This document shows positions 35,614 to 44,568 of a DNA stretch of 48,649 nt, in pieces. The stretch is from an uncultured Bacteroides sp. (lineage in GTDB: Bacteria; Bacteroidota; Bacteroidia; Bacteroidales; Bacteroidaceae). The stretch spans positions 1 through 48,649 of the forward strand of contig CAMTPH010000001.1 in assembly GCA_947074345.1 (NCBI GenBank). The letters are read 5' to 3'. Position 1 is the first letter of the stretch; each line of letters starts with the position of its first letter. Position numbers and translations under genes: made by a program. Under the pieces are notes generated by a model that saw only the letters and a program-made list of their open reading frames with translations, was not told the DNA's origin and searched no databases.

Positions 35614-37266
35614 ATGAATATGAAAAAGTTATTATATAGTATACTTATAGCATCTTCGATGCTATCTATGAACTCTTGTATCAACGATTTAAATACTCAA
35701 CCGTTGAATGAGAATGATATGTCTTCTGACCAAGCTTATGATGGAAGCTTAGAAAGTTTCGAGAAGGGGCTGGCTTATATTTATGGCTCTCTCTCTTTGG
35801 TTAGCCAAAATGACCCAGGATCTTCTGATATCTCAGTACCTGATGCTGGACAAAGTGACTTGTTGCGTCAATATGTAATCTTGAATGAAGCATCTGCTGA
35901 TGGATTTAAATGTATCTGGGGTGATAGTTACCTATCTGGTATTCAATATAACATATGGAGTGCATCAGATAATGAAGCAATTATTGCAGTATATACAAGA
36001 TGTATGGTTACTGTGACTCGTGTAAATGAGTTCTTAATCAAAACAGATGGTTCTTCTACTGCAGGTGTTGAGGGCCTTCGTGCTGAAGCTCGTGTAATGC
36101 GTGCATTTGCTTACTATCTTTTGATGGATTTATATGGTAATCCTCCTTTTGCAACAGAAGAAAATATTGCTGGTCCTATGCCAACTCAAATTGGTCGTCC
36201 TGCATTATTTGCTTGGATAGAAAACGAACTTAAAGAATTGGCTTCTTCTGAATCTAGCTTACCTGCTGTTGGACAAGTAATGTATCCACGTGTAAACAAG
36301 GGTGTAGCTCAAGCACTATTGGCTCGTATGTATTTGAATGCTGAAGTTTATACAGGTACTGCTCGTTGGGCTGATGCAAAAGCTGCAGCTACAGCTACAA
36401 TCGGTATGGGTTATAGCTTATGTCCAAACTATGAAGAACTATTCTTGCAAGACAATGGTGAAAATCTAAATTCTCAAAATGAATTGATCTTTGCTGTTGC
36501 TTATGATAGAGATCATACTCAAAGTTGGGGTGGTACTACTCACTTGGTTTCTGGCTCAATGTATGATGCAGCAAGTTCTGGCGTAGCAGTAGAGCTAGGT
36601 TTACCTGAAGGAACTTTAGTAAACCGCGAACGTTGGAATGGTTATCATGTATCTGCTGAATACGTTGCTGATAACTTCGAACTACAAGATGTTAGCTGGA
36701 AAGATAAAGCTGGTGTTGGATACAATAGAGCTACAAGTGATAGACGTGCATTCTTATATAATATCGGTCATACAAAAGAGTTTGATAATACATCAACTCA
36801 ATCTGGTTGGGTATGTTGGAAATATACAAGCCGTGATTCAAAAGGTAATGTTTACTCTAGTGGTGATTATACAAACTTCTCTTCTACAGACTTCCCTGTA
36901 ATCCGTTTGGCTGAGATGTATATGGTCTATGCTGAAGCTCAAACAAGATTAGATGGCGGTATCACTACTGATGCAACTGCAATGAACTATGTGAAAGCAC
37001 TTCGTGATCGTGCAGGTTTGGATATGCCTTCATCTATCAACCTTGACTTCTTATTGAAAGAACGTGCTTGTGAGTTTATGTGGGAAGGTCAACGTCGTAC
37101 TGACTTAATACGTTACGGATACTTTACTTCTATGTCATTCCCATGGCCTATGAAAGGTAATATCCCTAATGGTAAAGTTGCTTTAGACAGCTGGCGTACT
37201 ATCTACCCAATCATTCAAACAGAGATTAATGAGAACCCGAATTTAGTTCAAAATCCAGGTTATTAA
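35614..37266 (+). CDS. SusD/RagB glycan-binding lipoprotein of the GH53 locus
   Basis: The ATG at 35614 (or 35620) gives a lipoprotein signal, MNMKKLLYSILIASSMLS, with lipobox cysteine in MNSC; a TTG frame start at 35602 is less likely. The 550-residue protein has SusD landmarks: VTRVNEFLIKTDG and AEARVMRAFAYYLLMDLYGN in the TPR region, RLAEMYMVYAEAQTRLDGG, and the C-terminal LLKERACEFMWEGQRRTDLIR. It starts 15 bp after susC4. It is the outer-surface lid and first glycan binder of this transporter. Confidence 0.92.
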   Translation: MNMKKLLYSILIASSMLSMNSCINDLNTQPLNENDMSSDQAYDGSLESFEKGLAYIYGSLSLVSQNDPGSSDISVPDAGQSDLLRQYVILNEASADGFKCIWGDSYLSGIQYNIWSASDNEAIIAVYTRCMVTVTRVNEFLIKTDGSSTAGVEGLRAEARVMRAFAYYLLMDLYGNPPFATEENIAGPMPTQIGRPALFAWIENELKELASSESSLPAVGQVMYPRVNKGVAQALLARMYLNAEVYTGTARWADAKAAATATIGMGYSLCPNYEELFLQDNGENLNSQNELIFAVAYDRDHTQSWGGTTHLVSGSMYDAASSGVAVELGLPEGTLVNRERWNGYHVSAEYVADNFELQDVSWKDKAGVGYNRATSDRRAFLYNIGHTKEFDNTSTQSGWVCWKYTSRDSKGNVYSSGDYTNFSSTDFPVIRLAEMYMVYAEAQTRLDGGITTDATAMNYVKALRDRAGLDMPSSINLDFLLKERACEFMWEGQRRTDLIRYGYFTSMSFPWPMKGNIPNGKVALDSWRTIYPIIQTEINENPNLVQNPGY

Positions 37267-37303
37267 TACCAATGTATGTATAATCTCAAAAACAAGATAT
37301 AAT

Positions 37304-38401
37304 ATGAAATTATTAAAATATATAACTCTATTCGCAATTACTGCTTTCATGGCGGTTTCTTGTAGTGACGATGTAGATGTCAGACTTATAAACTCTCCAG
37401 AGCAATTTGTTGCTCCTGTGATAAGTAGCTGTAGCAATGTGATTGTTAATGCCAATAACTCAGAGGCCGAGAGTGTTATCTTTACTTGGCAACCTGCTGA
37501 TTTCGGACTTCCTCTTCAAATTTTATACTCTGTATATTTAGAGAAAGATGGTGAATCAGCCATGTTAGGAACTTCGTACTCAACTTCTTTTTCTATTTCA
37601 AAAGGTGACTTCAATGGAGCCGTTATTAATGGTTTAGGTGTTGCTGCAAACGAAACAGTGGAAGTTAAGGCTTACGTTACTGCGCAAATTAGTGGAACTA
37701 ACGAGTATGCTCCTATTAGTTCAGCACGTTCTAATTCATTCTCAGTTGTTACGTTTATGGCTCCTCTTAAATGGTACCACTTATGTGGTCAATTTATGAA
37801 TTGGACAATTGCGGAAGCTCCTATCTTCTGGGAAACGGCAGGTGGTACCAACCAATATACTTGTATGGTTGACTTCTCAATTCCTGATGCAGTAGGTGAT
37901 GAAACTCATTCATACTTTAAAGTAACTGCTGAACAAAACTGGTCGGCTGATAACTGGGGCTATAACTTCTTGACACCATCTTGGGATTGTCCAGAACAAG
38001 CGGACTCTAACTTGGCTATGCCATTGGATGAAGGTAATATCTTCCAAGTTACTGTCAATACATCGGTAATGACTATCGATAAGAAGAATATAGGTAAAAC
38101 ACTTGGTGTAATTGGTTCATTCAATGATTGGAATGGCGATGCTCCACTTATCTACAATCATATTGAAAGTGCATGGTTAACAGAGCCTATTGAAATGGCT
38201 GCAGGCGATCAAATTAAGATTCGTGTAGATGGTGGATGGACTTTGAATTGGGGTACAAGTGGGACTATGAGTTCTGTTATTTCTGGTGGATATGAAACTG
38301 CTGTAGGTGGTGATAATGTAGTAGTTGCTGAAGATGGAACATTTATCGTTAAACTACATGCAAACCGTACTCCATTTGTAATTGAACTAGTAAAACAATA
38401 A
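37304..38401 (+). CDS. SusE-like surface glycan-binding lipoprotein
   Basis: The 365-residue lipoprotein (lipobox MAVSC, Cys20) begins with a SusE-type Ig domain (about 38-145; VIFTWQPADFGLPLQILYSV). Two carbohydrate-binding modules of the SusE/F type follow. One begins KWYHLCGQFMNWTIAEAPI (about 160-255); the other begins LGVIGSFNDWNGDAPLIYN (about 265-365) with aromatic residues in DGGWTLNWGT. It should hold glycan at the surface for the SusCD pair. In the starch system these modules bind alpha-glucan; here the ligand is inferred from GH53 and not proven. Confidence 0.87.
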   Translation: MKLLKYITLFAITAFMAVSCSDDVDVRLINSPEQFVAPVISSCSNVIVNANNSEAESVIFTWQPADFGLPLQILYSVYLEKDGESAMLGTSYSTSFSISKGDFNGAVINGLGVAANETVEVKAYVTAQISGTNEYAPISSARSNSFSVVTFMAPLKWYHLCGQFMNWTIAEAPIFWETAGGTNQYTCMVDFSIPDAVGDETHSYFKVTAEQNWSADNWGYNFLTPSWDCPEQADSNLAMPLDEGNIFQVTVNTSVMTIDKKNIGKTLGVIGSFNDWNGDAPLIYNHIESAWLTEPIEMAAGDQIKIRVDGGWTLNWGTSGTMSSVISGGYETAVGGDNVVVAEDGTFIVKLHANRTPFVIELVKQ

Positions 38402-38432
38402 TAGAACGCTATAACTTTAAAACTGAACAATT

Positions 38433-40448
38433 ATGATAAAGTATTTCAAATATATATTCGCGGTTGCCATCGTTATGATGGCGGCCGTAGCCTGCCAGGA
38501 TGATGTTGAAGACTCTTTCTCAACAAACCCAGCAGCTCCAGTTCTAACTAATAATGGCTCTATATTGTTGACAGAGAACACAATGTCTGAGAGCATTGTT
38601 TGGGCTTGGAAGGCAGCACGTTTTCTACCTGGAACAGTCAATTACTCTCTTTATGCTGAGTATGAAAACTCACAGAAGATTCAAATTGGATCTTCTACAA
38701 CAGCATTGAGTTTGACAATGACTAAACCAAACTTCCAAGAAGCTTTAAAAGGTATCACTAGTTTACCCGAAAACTCAAGCTTTAATTTGACATTTACAGT
38801 CGTAGCTTCTGATGGTTTCGAATCTGTAACATCAGAAAAGCAAGTAATGACAGTGTACTCATATGGTAATGCAGTTTCTGCTGTTGCTACTGCCGAAGTA
38901 ACTGAAGTTGTTCTTGATATGAACGACCCAGAAGGAACATTAGAACTGATTACTTGGGAAGCAGCTCGATTGATATATGGCGAAACTATAACTTACAACG
39001 TTTATATGTCATACAATGACGGTGCATTATATGAAGTTGCATCAGGATTGTCTACATTGTCATTGACTAAAACTGTTGATGAGTGGAACGAAGCAGCTAT
39101 TGCTGCCGGTGCTCCTGAAGCTGTAGCTTCTGATATTCAATTTACTGTTACAGCATTCTGTGAGGGCTATCCTGAAGGAGTTCCTTCAACTCCAGTTACA
39201 ATCAATATGACTACTTATGTAGCTACATTTGCAACTGAAATGTATCTTCCTGGTAACTACCAAGGTTGGAACCCTGCAACTTCAATCACTATACCTCATA
39301 GTACATTGACTAAAGGATACTACGAAGCTTATGTTGATTTAACTACTGAAGATGGTGGTAATGTAGAGTTCAAATTCTGTCCAGATCCAACTTGGGATAA
39401 TGCATTCGGTGGTTCGAATATCGAAGTAGCAACTGATGGTGATGGTAACGTTGTTGTAACTGGTTTGCTTATCACTGGTGATGGTGCAACTAATATTTCT
39501 GCTCCTTCTGGTATGTATCGTATTGCTATGAACAAGAAGTTGAATAAGTTCGAAATGATTAAGATTGAATCAATGGGTGTTATTGGCTCGGCTACTCCTG
39601 GTGGATGGGGCGAAGAAACTCCAATGGTTTATGATGCTGCTACAAGAACATATTCTTTGACTACAACAATGATAGAAGGCGAATTCTACAAGTTCCGTGC
39701 AAACAATAATTGGACTTACTCAATCGGTGATAATGGTGCATTCGAAGGTGGTGATAACTATGCATTCAACAAAGCTACAGGCGAATACAAAATTGTACTT
39801 GATGTAACTAAACACCCATACGAAGTGAAGTTATTTAGTACTTCTTTCCCAGAACAACTTTACTTGCCAGGTAGTCACCAAGGTTGGAATCCAGCTGCGG
39901 CTCCTACATTGAAAGGCAATGGCGAAGGTATCTTTGAAGGTGGTGTATTATTGACTGATGCTTCGGGTGCTGATGTTTGTGAATTCAAGTTCTCTCCTAA
40001 TCCTTCATGGACTGGCGACTTTGGTGGTACAGTTACTTGGGATGGTGATATCGCTACTGGTGAATATGGAGTAAGCAGTAACATTCCAGTGTCAAGTGGA
40101 TACTATTATATAGTTGTAAACATGAATGAAGGTTCACTTCAATTAACTCGCATTAATAAAGTTGGTTTGATTGGTTCGTTCAATAGTTGGGGTGGTGATG
40201 CAGAGTTTGTATACGATGCTACATCAAATCTATGGACATTGACAACTGCATTATCTGCTGGTGATGAAGTAAAAGTACGTATGAATGCTGATTGGTATAT
40301 GAATAGAGGTTTTGCGGGTGCACCTACAATGGGCGTTGCAACTCCTGTATACAACGATGGTCCAAACATCAATATAGCAGCTGATGCTACATATACTATC
40401 ACACTTGATATGTCATCGAACCCAAATACTATTAAGTTTACAAATTAA
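38433..40448 (+). CDS. SusF-like multi-module surface glycan-binding lipoprotein
   Basis: At 671 residues it is clearly longer than starch SusF (about 485). After the lipobox (VAC, Cys21) come two SusE-type Ig domains (about 35-145 and 150-262; IVWAWKAARF and LITWEAARLIYG). Four binding modules follow in an A-B-A-B pattern: A begins EMYLPGNYQGWNP (about 268) and QLYLPGSHQGWNP (about 475); B begins MGVIGSATPGGWGEETPMVY (about 380) and VGLIGSFNSWGGDAEFVY (about 578). The repeats suggest internal duplication of a two-module unit. It is last in the operon, followed by a terminator. Confidence 0.87.
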   Translation: MIKYFKYIFAVAIVMMAAVACQDDVEDSFSTNPAAPVLTNNGSILLTENTMSESIVWAWKAARFLPGTVNYSLYAEYENSQKIQIGSSTTALSLTMTKPNFQEALKGITSLPENSSFNLTFTVVASDGFESVTSEKQVMTVYSYGNAVSAVATAEVTEVVLDMNDPEGTLELITWEAARLIYGETITYNVYMSYNDGALYEVASGLSTLSLTKTVDEWNEAAIAAGAPEAVASDIQFTVTAFCEGYPEGVPSTPVTINMTTYVATFATEMYLPGNYQGWNPATSITIPHSTLTKGYYEAYVDLTTEDGGNVEFKFCPDPTWDNAFGGSNIEVATDGDGNVVVTGLLITGDGATNISAPSGMYRIAMNKKLNKFEMIKIESMGVIGSATPGGWGEETPMVYDAATRTYSLTTTMIEGEFYKFRANNNWTYSIGDNGAFEGGDNYAFNKATGEYKIVLDVTKHPYEVKLFSTSFPEQLYLPGSHQGWNPAAAPTLKGNGEGIFEGGVLLTDASGADVCEFKFSPNPSWTGDFGGTVTWDGDIATGEYGVSSNIPVSSGYYYIVVNMNEGSLQLTRINKVGLIGSFNSWGGDAEFVYDATSNLWTLTTALSAGDEVKVRMNADWYMNRGFAGAPTMGVATPVYNDGPNINIAADATYTITLDMSSNPNTIKFTN

Positions 40449-40490
40449 CTTGCTTTCTTATAAATAAGGTGTTTGATTAACTGTTAGTTT

Positions 40491-40534
40491 AAGAATCTGT
40501 AAGCTGTTACAACGGCTTACAGATTCTTTTTTTT
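40491..40534 (+). terminator. terminator of the susCDEF-like operon
   Basis: A perfect 14-bp stem (40491-40504 with 40515-40528; AAGAATCTGTAAGC and complement) is followed by TTTTTTTT. Confidence 0.88.
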
Positions 40535-40542
40535 ATAGGTAA

Positions 40543-41559
40543 CTATTGATTATCAGCGCCACAATAAGGACAAATGCCTTTGTCTTTAATCTTCTTACGG
40601 CAATTGCCACAAACATAATTACAACTCAATGACTTGTATACCTTTCTTATAAACAAGATAAAGAGGATTAATAAGAGAAGATAACCAACGTAATAATGTG
40701 TGGTATAAATAAAAAAGAAGTAACAGAAGATACATGCCGAGAAAAGTCCCAGCATGTAGAACACAGCAGCGGTAGGAAGTAATAACTTGAAAGAATCGTC
40801 GATAACGGCAATAAAAACAATCACCGATGCCCAAATACACAATAAGAATAAACTTAGTATTAGGGGTGTTTTAAAGGGAGACAGAGTAGGGTTAAAATAG
40901 AAATGCTCCCATGTCTCGGGCACAAATAGTTGCATCGACTCATAAAGAGTAGCACTCATCGAAATAAGGAAACACAGCAAAAGCGGATATATACTATCAA
41001 TATCATTAAAATAGACAGATCGCAGCTTTCTTTTGCTAAATGCTCTAAGTATAAGTATGATTACCAATACCGCAAACACGATGATAAAGTAAGGCGCATA
41101 TGTGTTTCTAAGTAGATAGATTGTTTCAGAGATGCTATCAGTCGGTACAAAATACTCTATCAATTCACTCTCTCTTACCCATCCTTGTACCTCTTGGCTA
41201 TGAGCTAATTTCACCCAAATACTGTCCACTGTATCTGTTGGGTGTACTGCAATCTCTGCTACAACAACCCGTTTCCCCTTTTCAAGAAGAAAATAAGAAT
41301 CCTTAATAGGCAATTCCTCAATCAAAAAAGAATCAGCCCAAAGCTCTAAATTAGTATTTATGCTATAGCTTCTTTGGAGTAAATTATTAGAAGAGTCGAT
41401 TGCAGCGATACTATCATTGTGAATTGATTGGTCTGTGACAGCATAGTGACAACCGCTAAGTAAGAAGGTGAATAGAAAAAAAATACACAACAATAGTTTT
41501 GCTCTACACTTTTTGAGAAGCATATTCATGTTAAAACCATTGTTGTGTAAGTATATCAT
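40543..41559 (-). CDS. membrane protein with SH3-like domain and C-terminal zinc ribbon
   Basis: The start at 41559 overlaps the upstream stop as ATGA, favouring a coupled 338-residue product; ATGs at 41529 or 41523 would give a neater signal. A lipobox-like FLLSGC follows the first hydrophobic stretch. Residues about 65-130 look like a bacterial SH3 domain (VVVAEIAVHP; EVQGWVRESELI). Five hydrophobic helices follow (about 150-320), and the end is a zinc ribbon CGNC...CPYC. Five helices put SH3 outside and the ribbon in the cytoplasm. Function unknown. It is third in the metA operon. Confidence 0.75.
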   Translation of the reverse strand: MIYLHNNGFNMNMLLKKCRAKLLLCIFFLFTFLLSGCHYAVTDQSIHNDSIAAIDSSNNLLQRSYSINTNLELWADSFLIEELPIKDSYFLLEKGKRVVVAEIAVHPTDTVDSIWVKLAHSQEVQGWVRESELIEYFVPTDSISETIYLLRNTYAPYFIIVFAVLVIILILRAFSKRKLRSVYFNDIDSIYPLLLCFLISMSATLYESMQLFVPETWEHFYFNPTLSPFKTPLILSLFLLCIWASVIVFIAVIDDSFKLLLPTAAVFYMLGLFSACIFCYFFFIYTTHYYVGYLLLLILFILFIRKVYKSLSCNYVCGNCRKKIKDKGICPYCGADNQ

Positions 41560-43388
41560 TTGTCTGCGCTAACTTTCATTTCGCATTTTTTGCAATCGAA
41601 TGATAGACGAAAACGTTTACCATCGTTGCTTACCAAATAGTAAGGCTCTCTGTAAGGCGATCTTTGTTGATGATAAGTAGGGCACCATCCCATGCTATAT
41701 CTCAAGCAATGTTTACAGAACATCAACACTGCATCTTCAACAGCCTGTTTCTCGTAAGCATCGTCAATGGTTTGCACGCCATGACTGCTGTAGAAAGATG
41801 CCGCTTTGCTATTCATTACATTGCCCAAATAAGTCAGATTAGGTTGAATGAATTGATGAGTAGTTGGTTTCCATTTCACAATCTCTTGACGGTAATTCAT
41901 ACGTCTGTCAGCAATCAACAAATCAATAGCCTTGCGACGAAGGTCGGCCAACATGGATGACGGAATAAACCAATTGTCGTTTAACTCTATTTCGATAGAA
42001 GTAGCTTCGAACGGTGTATTACCAATCTTGCCCAACTGATTTTTTAAGTTCTCTGTCTGTGGCGAGCGAGCCAACTCTTTTGAATATTCTAAAGTGGCAG
42101 ATACACTATTCTTATCTTCATCGGTAAGTATGAGAGAAAAGCCAAAGTTATTTTCAGTCAATTTGATATCCACACCAATCTTTCGTTCAGCCGATTTGCG
42201 TGATAATGCTTTTTCGAATTCCTGATCGAAGTTGCGATATAAAGTAGTGCGAGGAGCAATGCGAGGCATCTCTTGCGGATAAATCTTATTACCATCTACA
42301 CGATTGATACGGAATCCCTTCAGTTTGCCTTGTTCGTCGATATAGCACACACCATCGCCGTTGTTAAACGATTTCAAGCCGGCCACTACAATAAAGTTGC
42401 CACGAATCTCTTTCATTCGTCCCATCTCTTCGCCCAATGATTTAGGCGTGTCAAAAGAGGTAATCTCTTGGCGATCGTCACGTCCGTTGAGGTAATAATT
42501 GCTAAAACCACGGCTGAAACTCTTATCCAATTGTGGTATAAACTCAAACTTCGACTTACCCGATGAGGCTCTTACATACTCAGGACGACGTTTCAAGATA
42601 GCATCTATCTTTTGTCTGTAGGCAGCAGTCACGTTTTTTACATACGTTACATCCTTCAATCGTCCTTCAATCTTAAGCGACGAAGCGCCTGCATCAAGCA
42701 ACGATTCAAGCTCATCGCTTTGATTCATATCTTTCAATGAAAGTAGATGTTTCTCTTTAGTGATTGTTTTGCCATCGGCATCTACCAAATCGAATGGTAA
42801 ACGGCAGAACTGAGCGCATTCACCTCTGTTGGCACTACGGCCAAAACAAGCTTGGCTCACATAACACTGTCCGCTATAACTCACACACAATGCACCGTGT
42901 ACAAATACTTCGAGAGCCGTATTAGGGCATGCTTTATGAATACGAGCTATCTCTTGTAGAGAAAGTTCGCGCGCCAACACCACTTGTGTAAAACCTGCAT
43001 CGCTCATGAACTTAACTTTCTCTACCGAGCGATTATCAGTCTGTGTGCTGGCATGTAGTGGGATAGGAGGTAGGTTCAACTGCGTGATAGCCATGTCTTG
43101 AACAATCAGCGCATCTACTCCAATATTGTATAATTCATGAATTAACTTCTCAGTCTCTTCAAGCTCTTCTTCTTTCAAAATGGTGTTTAGTGCCACATAA
43201 ATACGTACGTTGTACAAGTGCGCATAATCCACCAAAGTTTTAATATCTTCCAATGAATTGCCGGCAGCAGCACGTGCGCTAAATCGAGGTGCACCGATAT
43301 AAACAGCGTCAGCACCATGATTGATAGCTTCGATACCACACTCTACATTTTTGGCAGGAGCCAACAATTCTATTTTTCTTTGCTTCAT
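41556..43388 (-). CDS. rlhA: U32 family protein, probable 23S rRNA hydroxylation factor RlhA
   Basis: The 610-residue protein starts [20 protein letters not shown], the U32 signature, and has [11 protein letters not shown] and the iron-sulfur cysteine cluster [14 protein letters not shown]...ECAQFC (Cys168, 175, 181, 191, 195). A middle DUF3656-type region and a C-terminal Cys-rich tail ([12 protein letters not shown]) follow. Length and domain order match E. coli RlhA (YdcP), needed for hydroxylation of C2501 in 23S rRNA, rather than the shorter TrhP tRNA enzymes. The peptidase label of the family is historical. Start and stop both overlap neighbours by ATGA, so it is translationally coupled to metA and the zinc-ribbon gene. 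Confidence 0.85.
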   Translation of the reverse strand: MKQRKIELLAPAKNVECGIEAINHGADAVYIGAPRFSARAAAGNSLEDIKTLVDYAHLYNVRIYVALNTILKEEELEETEKLIHELYNIGVDALIVQDMAITQLNLPPIPLHASTQTDNRSVEKVKFMSDAGFTQVVLARELSLQEIARIHKACPNTALEVFVHGALCVSYSGQCYVSQACFGRSANRGECAQFCRLPFDLVDADGKTITKEKHLLSLKDMNQSDELESLLDAGASSLKIEGRLKDVTYVKNVTAAYRQKIDAILKRRPEYVRASSGKSKFEFIPQLDKSFSRGFSNYYLNGRDDRQEITSFDTPKSLGEEMGRMKEIRGNFIVVAGLKSFNNGDGVCYIDEQGKLKGFRINRVDGNKIYPQEMPRIAPRTTLYRNFDQEFEKALSRKSAERKIGVDIKLTENNFGFSLILTDEDKNSVSATLEYSKELARSPQTENLKNQLGKIGNTPFEATSIEIELNDNWFIPSSMLADLRRKAIDLLIADRRMNYRQEIVKWKPTTHQFIQPNLTYLGNVMNSKAASFYSSHGVQTIDDAYEKQAVEDAVLMFCKHCLRYSMGWCPTYHQQRSPYREPYYLVSNDGKRFRLSFDCKKCEMKVSADK

Positions 43389-44305
43389 CCTTTAATTTCG
43401 TTGATGTTATAAGGTGTTTCCTGGTAAACAAAATAGTTCAACCAGTTTGAAAAAAGTAGATTAGCATGACCGCGCCAACGAACAAACGGTCCTTTGTCGG
43501 GATCATTATCTACATAATAATTAGTAGGAACATCGATAGGAAGTCCTTTGTTTACATCGCGACGATATTCGGTGTCGAGTGTATATGGCGAATATTCAGA
43601 ATGACCTGTAACGAAGAACTCACGTCCTCCGCGTGCCATAGTTAAATACACTCCCGAATCGTGCGATTCTGAAAGTAAAGTCAATTCGGCCACCTTCAAG
43701 ATATCCTCTTTACGAACCTCTGTATGGCGGCTATGTGGTACAAAAAACGAATCATCGAATCCTCTGAAAATAGGATGCAATGGGTCGAGTACCTGATGTT
43801 CAAAAATGCCAAACATCTTTTTATCCAACGGATATTTAGGCACACCGTAGTGGTGATACAGTCCCGCTTGCGCTGCCCAACAAATATAGAAAGTAGAAGT
43901 TACATGCGAACGAGTCCAGTCGAATATCTCTTTAATCTCGTCCCAATAGCTTACCTCTTCAAAGTCTAATTGCTCAACAGGAGCACCGGTTATAATCATG
44001 CCGTCGAACTTCTCATCGCGCATTTGATCAAAGTCAACATAAAACTCCTTCATATGCTCTATAGGCGTATTTTTAGAAGTATGACTTTTAATCTTCATAA
44101 ACGAAAGTTCTACCTGCAAAGGCGAGTTCGACAAAAGACGAATCAAATCAGTTTCAGTTGTGATTTTTAGCGGCATCAAGTTCAAAATAACAATCCTCAA
44201 CGGACGGATATCTTGATGCTTGGCACGCGAAGTATCAATCACAAATATATTTTCCTCTTTGAGCAACTCTATAGCAGGCAATCTATCGGGCAAATTTAAC
44301 GGCAT
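43385..44305 (-). CDS. metA: homoserine O-acyltransferase MetA, predicted acetyl-CoA specific
   Basis: MetA activates homoserine in the first step unique to methionine synthesis. The 306-residue protein has the MetA layout: [34 protein letters not shown], the nucleophile Cys142 in [16 protein letters not shown], and the catalytic His-Glu pair in [10 protein letters not shown]. Residue 111 is Glu (GAPVE). Published structural work on MetA showed that Glu here favours acetyl-CoA while Gly, as in E. coli, favours succinyl-CoA, so this enzyme should make O-acetylhomoserine despite the usual succinyltransferase name. It is first in the operon; a -7 element TAACTTTG lies upstream on the minus strand. 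Confidence 0.94.
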   Translation of the reverse strand: MPLNLPDRLPAIELLKEENIFVIDTSRAKHQDIRPLRIVILNLMPLKITTETDLIRLLSNSPLQVELSFMKIKSHTSKNTPIEHMKEFYVDFDQMRDEKFDGMIITGAPVEQLDFEEVSYWDEIKEIFDWTRSHVTSTFYICWAAQAGLYHHYGVPKYPLDKKMFGIFEHQVLDPLHPIFRGFDDSFFVPHSRHTEVRKEDILKVAELTLLSESHDSGVYLTMARGGREFFVTGHSEYSPYTLDTEYRRDVNKGLPIDVPTNYYVDNDPDKGPFVRWRGHANLLFSNWLNYFVYQETPYNINEIKG

Positions 44306-44343
44306 GGCGGTGACTTTACTTAGTATTGTTTATTAATTGATTG

Positions 44344-44351
44344 CAAAGTTA
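44344..44351 (-). promoter_or_regulatory. -7 element of the metA operon
   Basis: TAACTTTG on the minus strand, 38 bp before the metA ATG. The implied leader of about 30 nt is too short for a SAM riboswitch. Confidence 0.45.
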
Positions 44352-44453
44352 GTGCTTTTGAGAGAGAAACGATTAGATAACAAGCGAGTTTTTAAAGGAT
44401 ACACTACAGTTTTGTTCTATTTAATTTCAAACATTTTTCTCAAAGCATCCACT

Positions 44454-44519
44454 TGATAACTGTTAACTATTATCATCCTAAGTATATACAAACAACATGA
44501 TAACTGTTAACTGTTATCA
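44454..44519. repeat. paired GTTAAC-centred palindromes, locus 2
   Basis: Two 22-bp units start at 44454 and 44498, 44 bp apart, each with TGATAA at the left, GTTAAC at the centre and TTATCA at the right. The 22-bp spacer contains TATATACA. They lie 50 bp beyond the stop of the leftward EamA gene and about 100 bp upstream of the metA promoter. The same arrangement is found at 15694-15759. Confidence 0.7.
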
Positions 44520-44568
44520 AACGGAATATAGCAAACTACAAATCGATTCTCCAAAAGATACGGTTGTT

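Noticed and set aside
41556..43388. true collagenase/peptidase role for the U32 protein
   Set aside because: The Cys cluster, domain order and length match RNA-hydroxylation factors, and there is no signal peptide or protease active-site motif.
44306..44568. SAM riboswitch upstream of metA
   Set aside because: The predicted leader is only about 30 nt, and no SAM-riboswitch-like pairing was seen; the palindromes lie upstream of the promoter.
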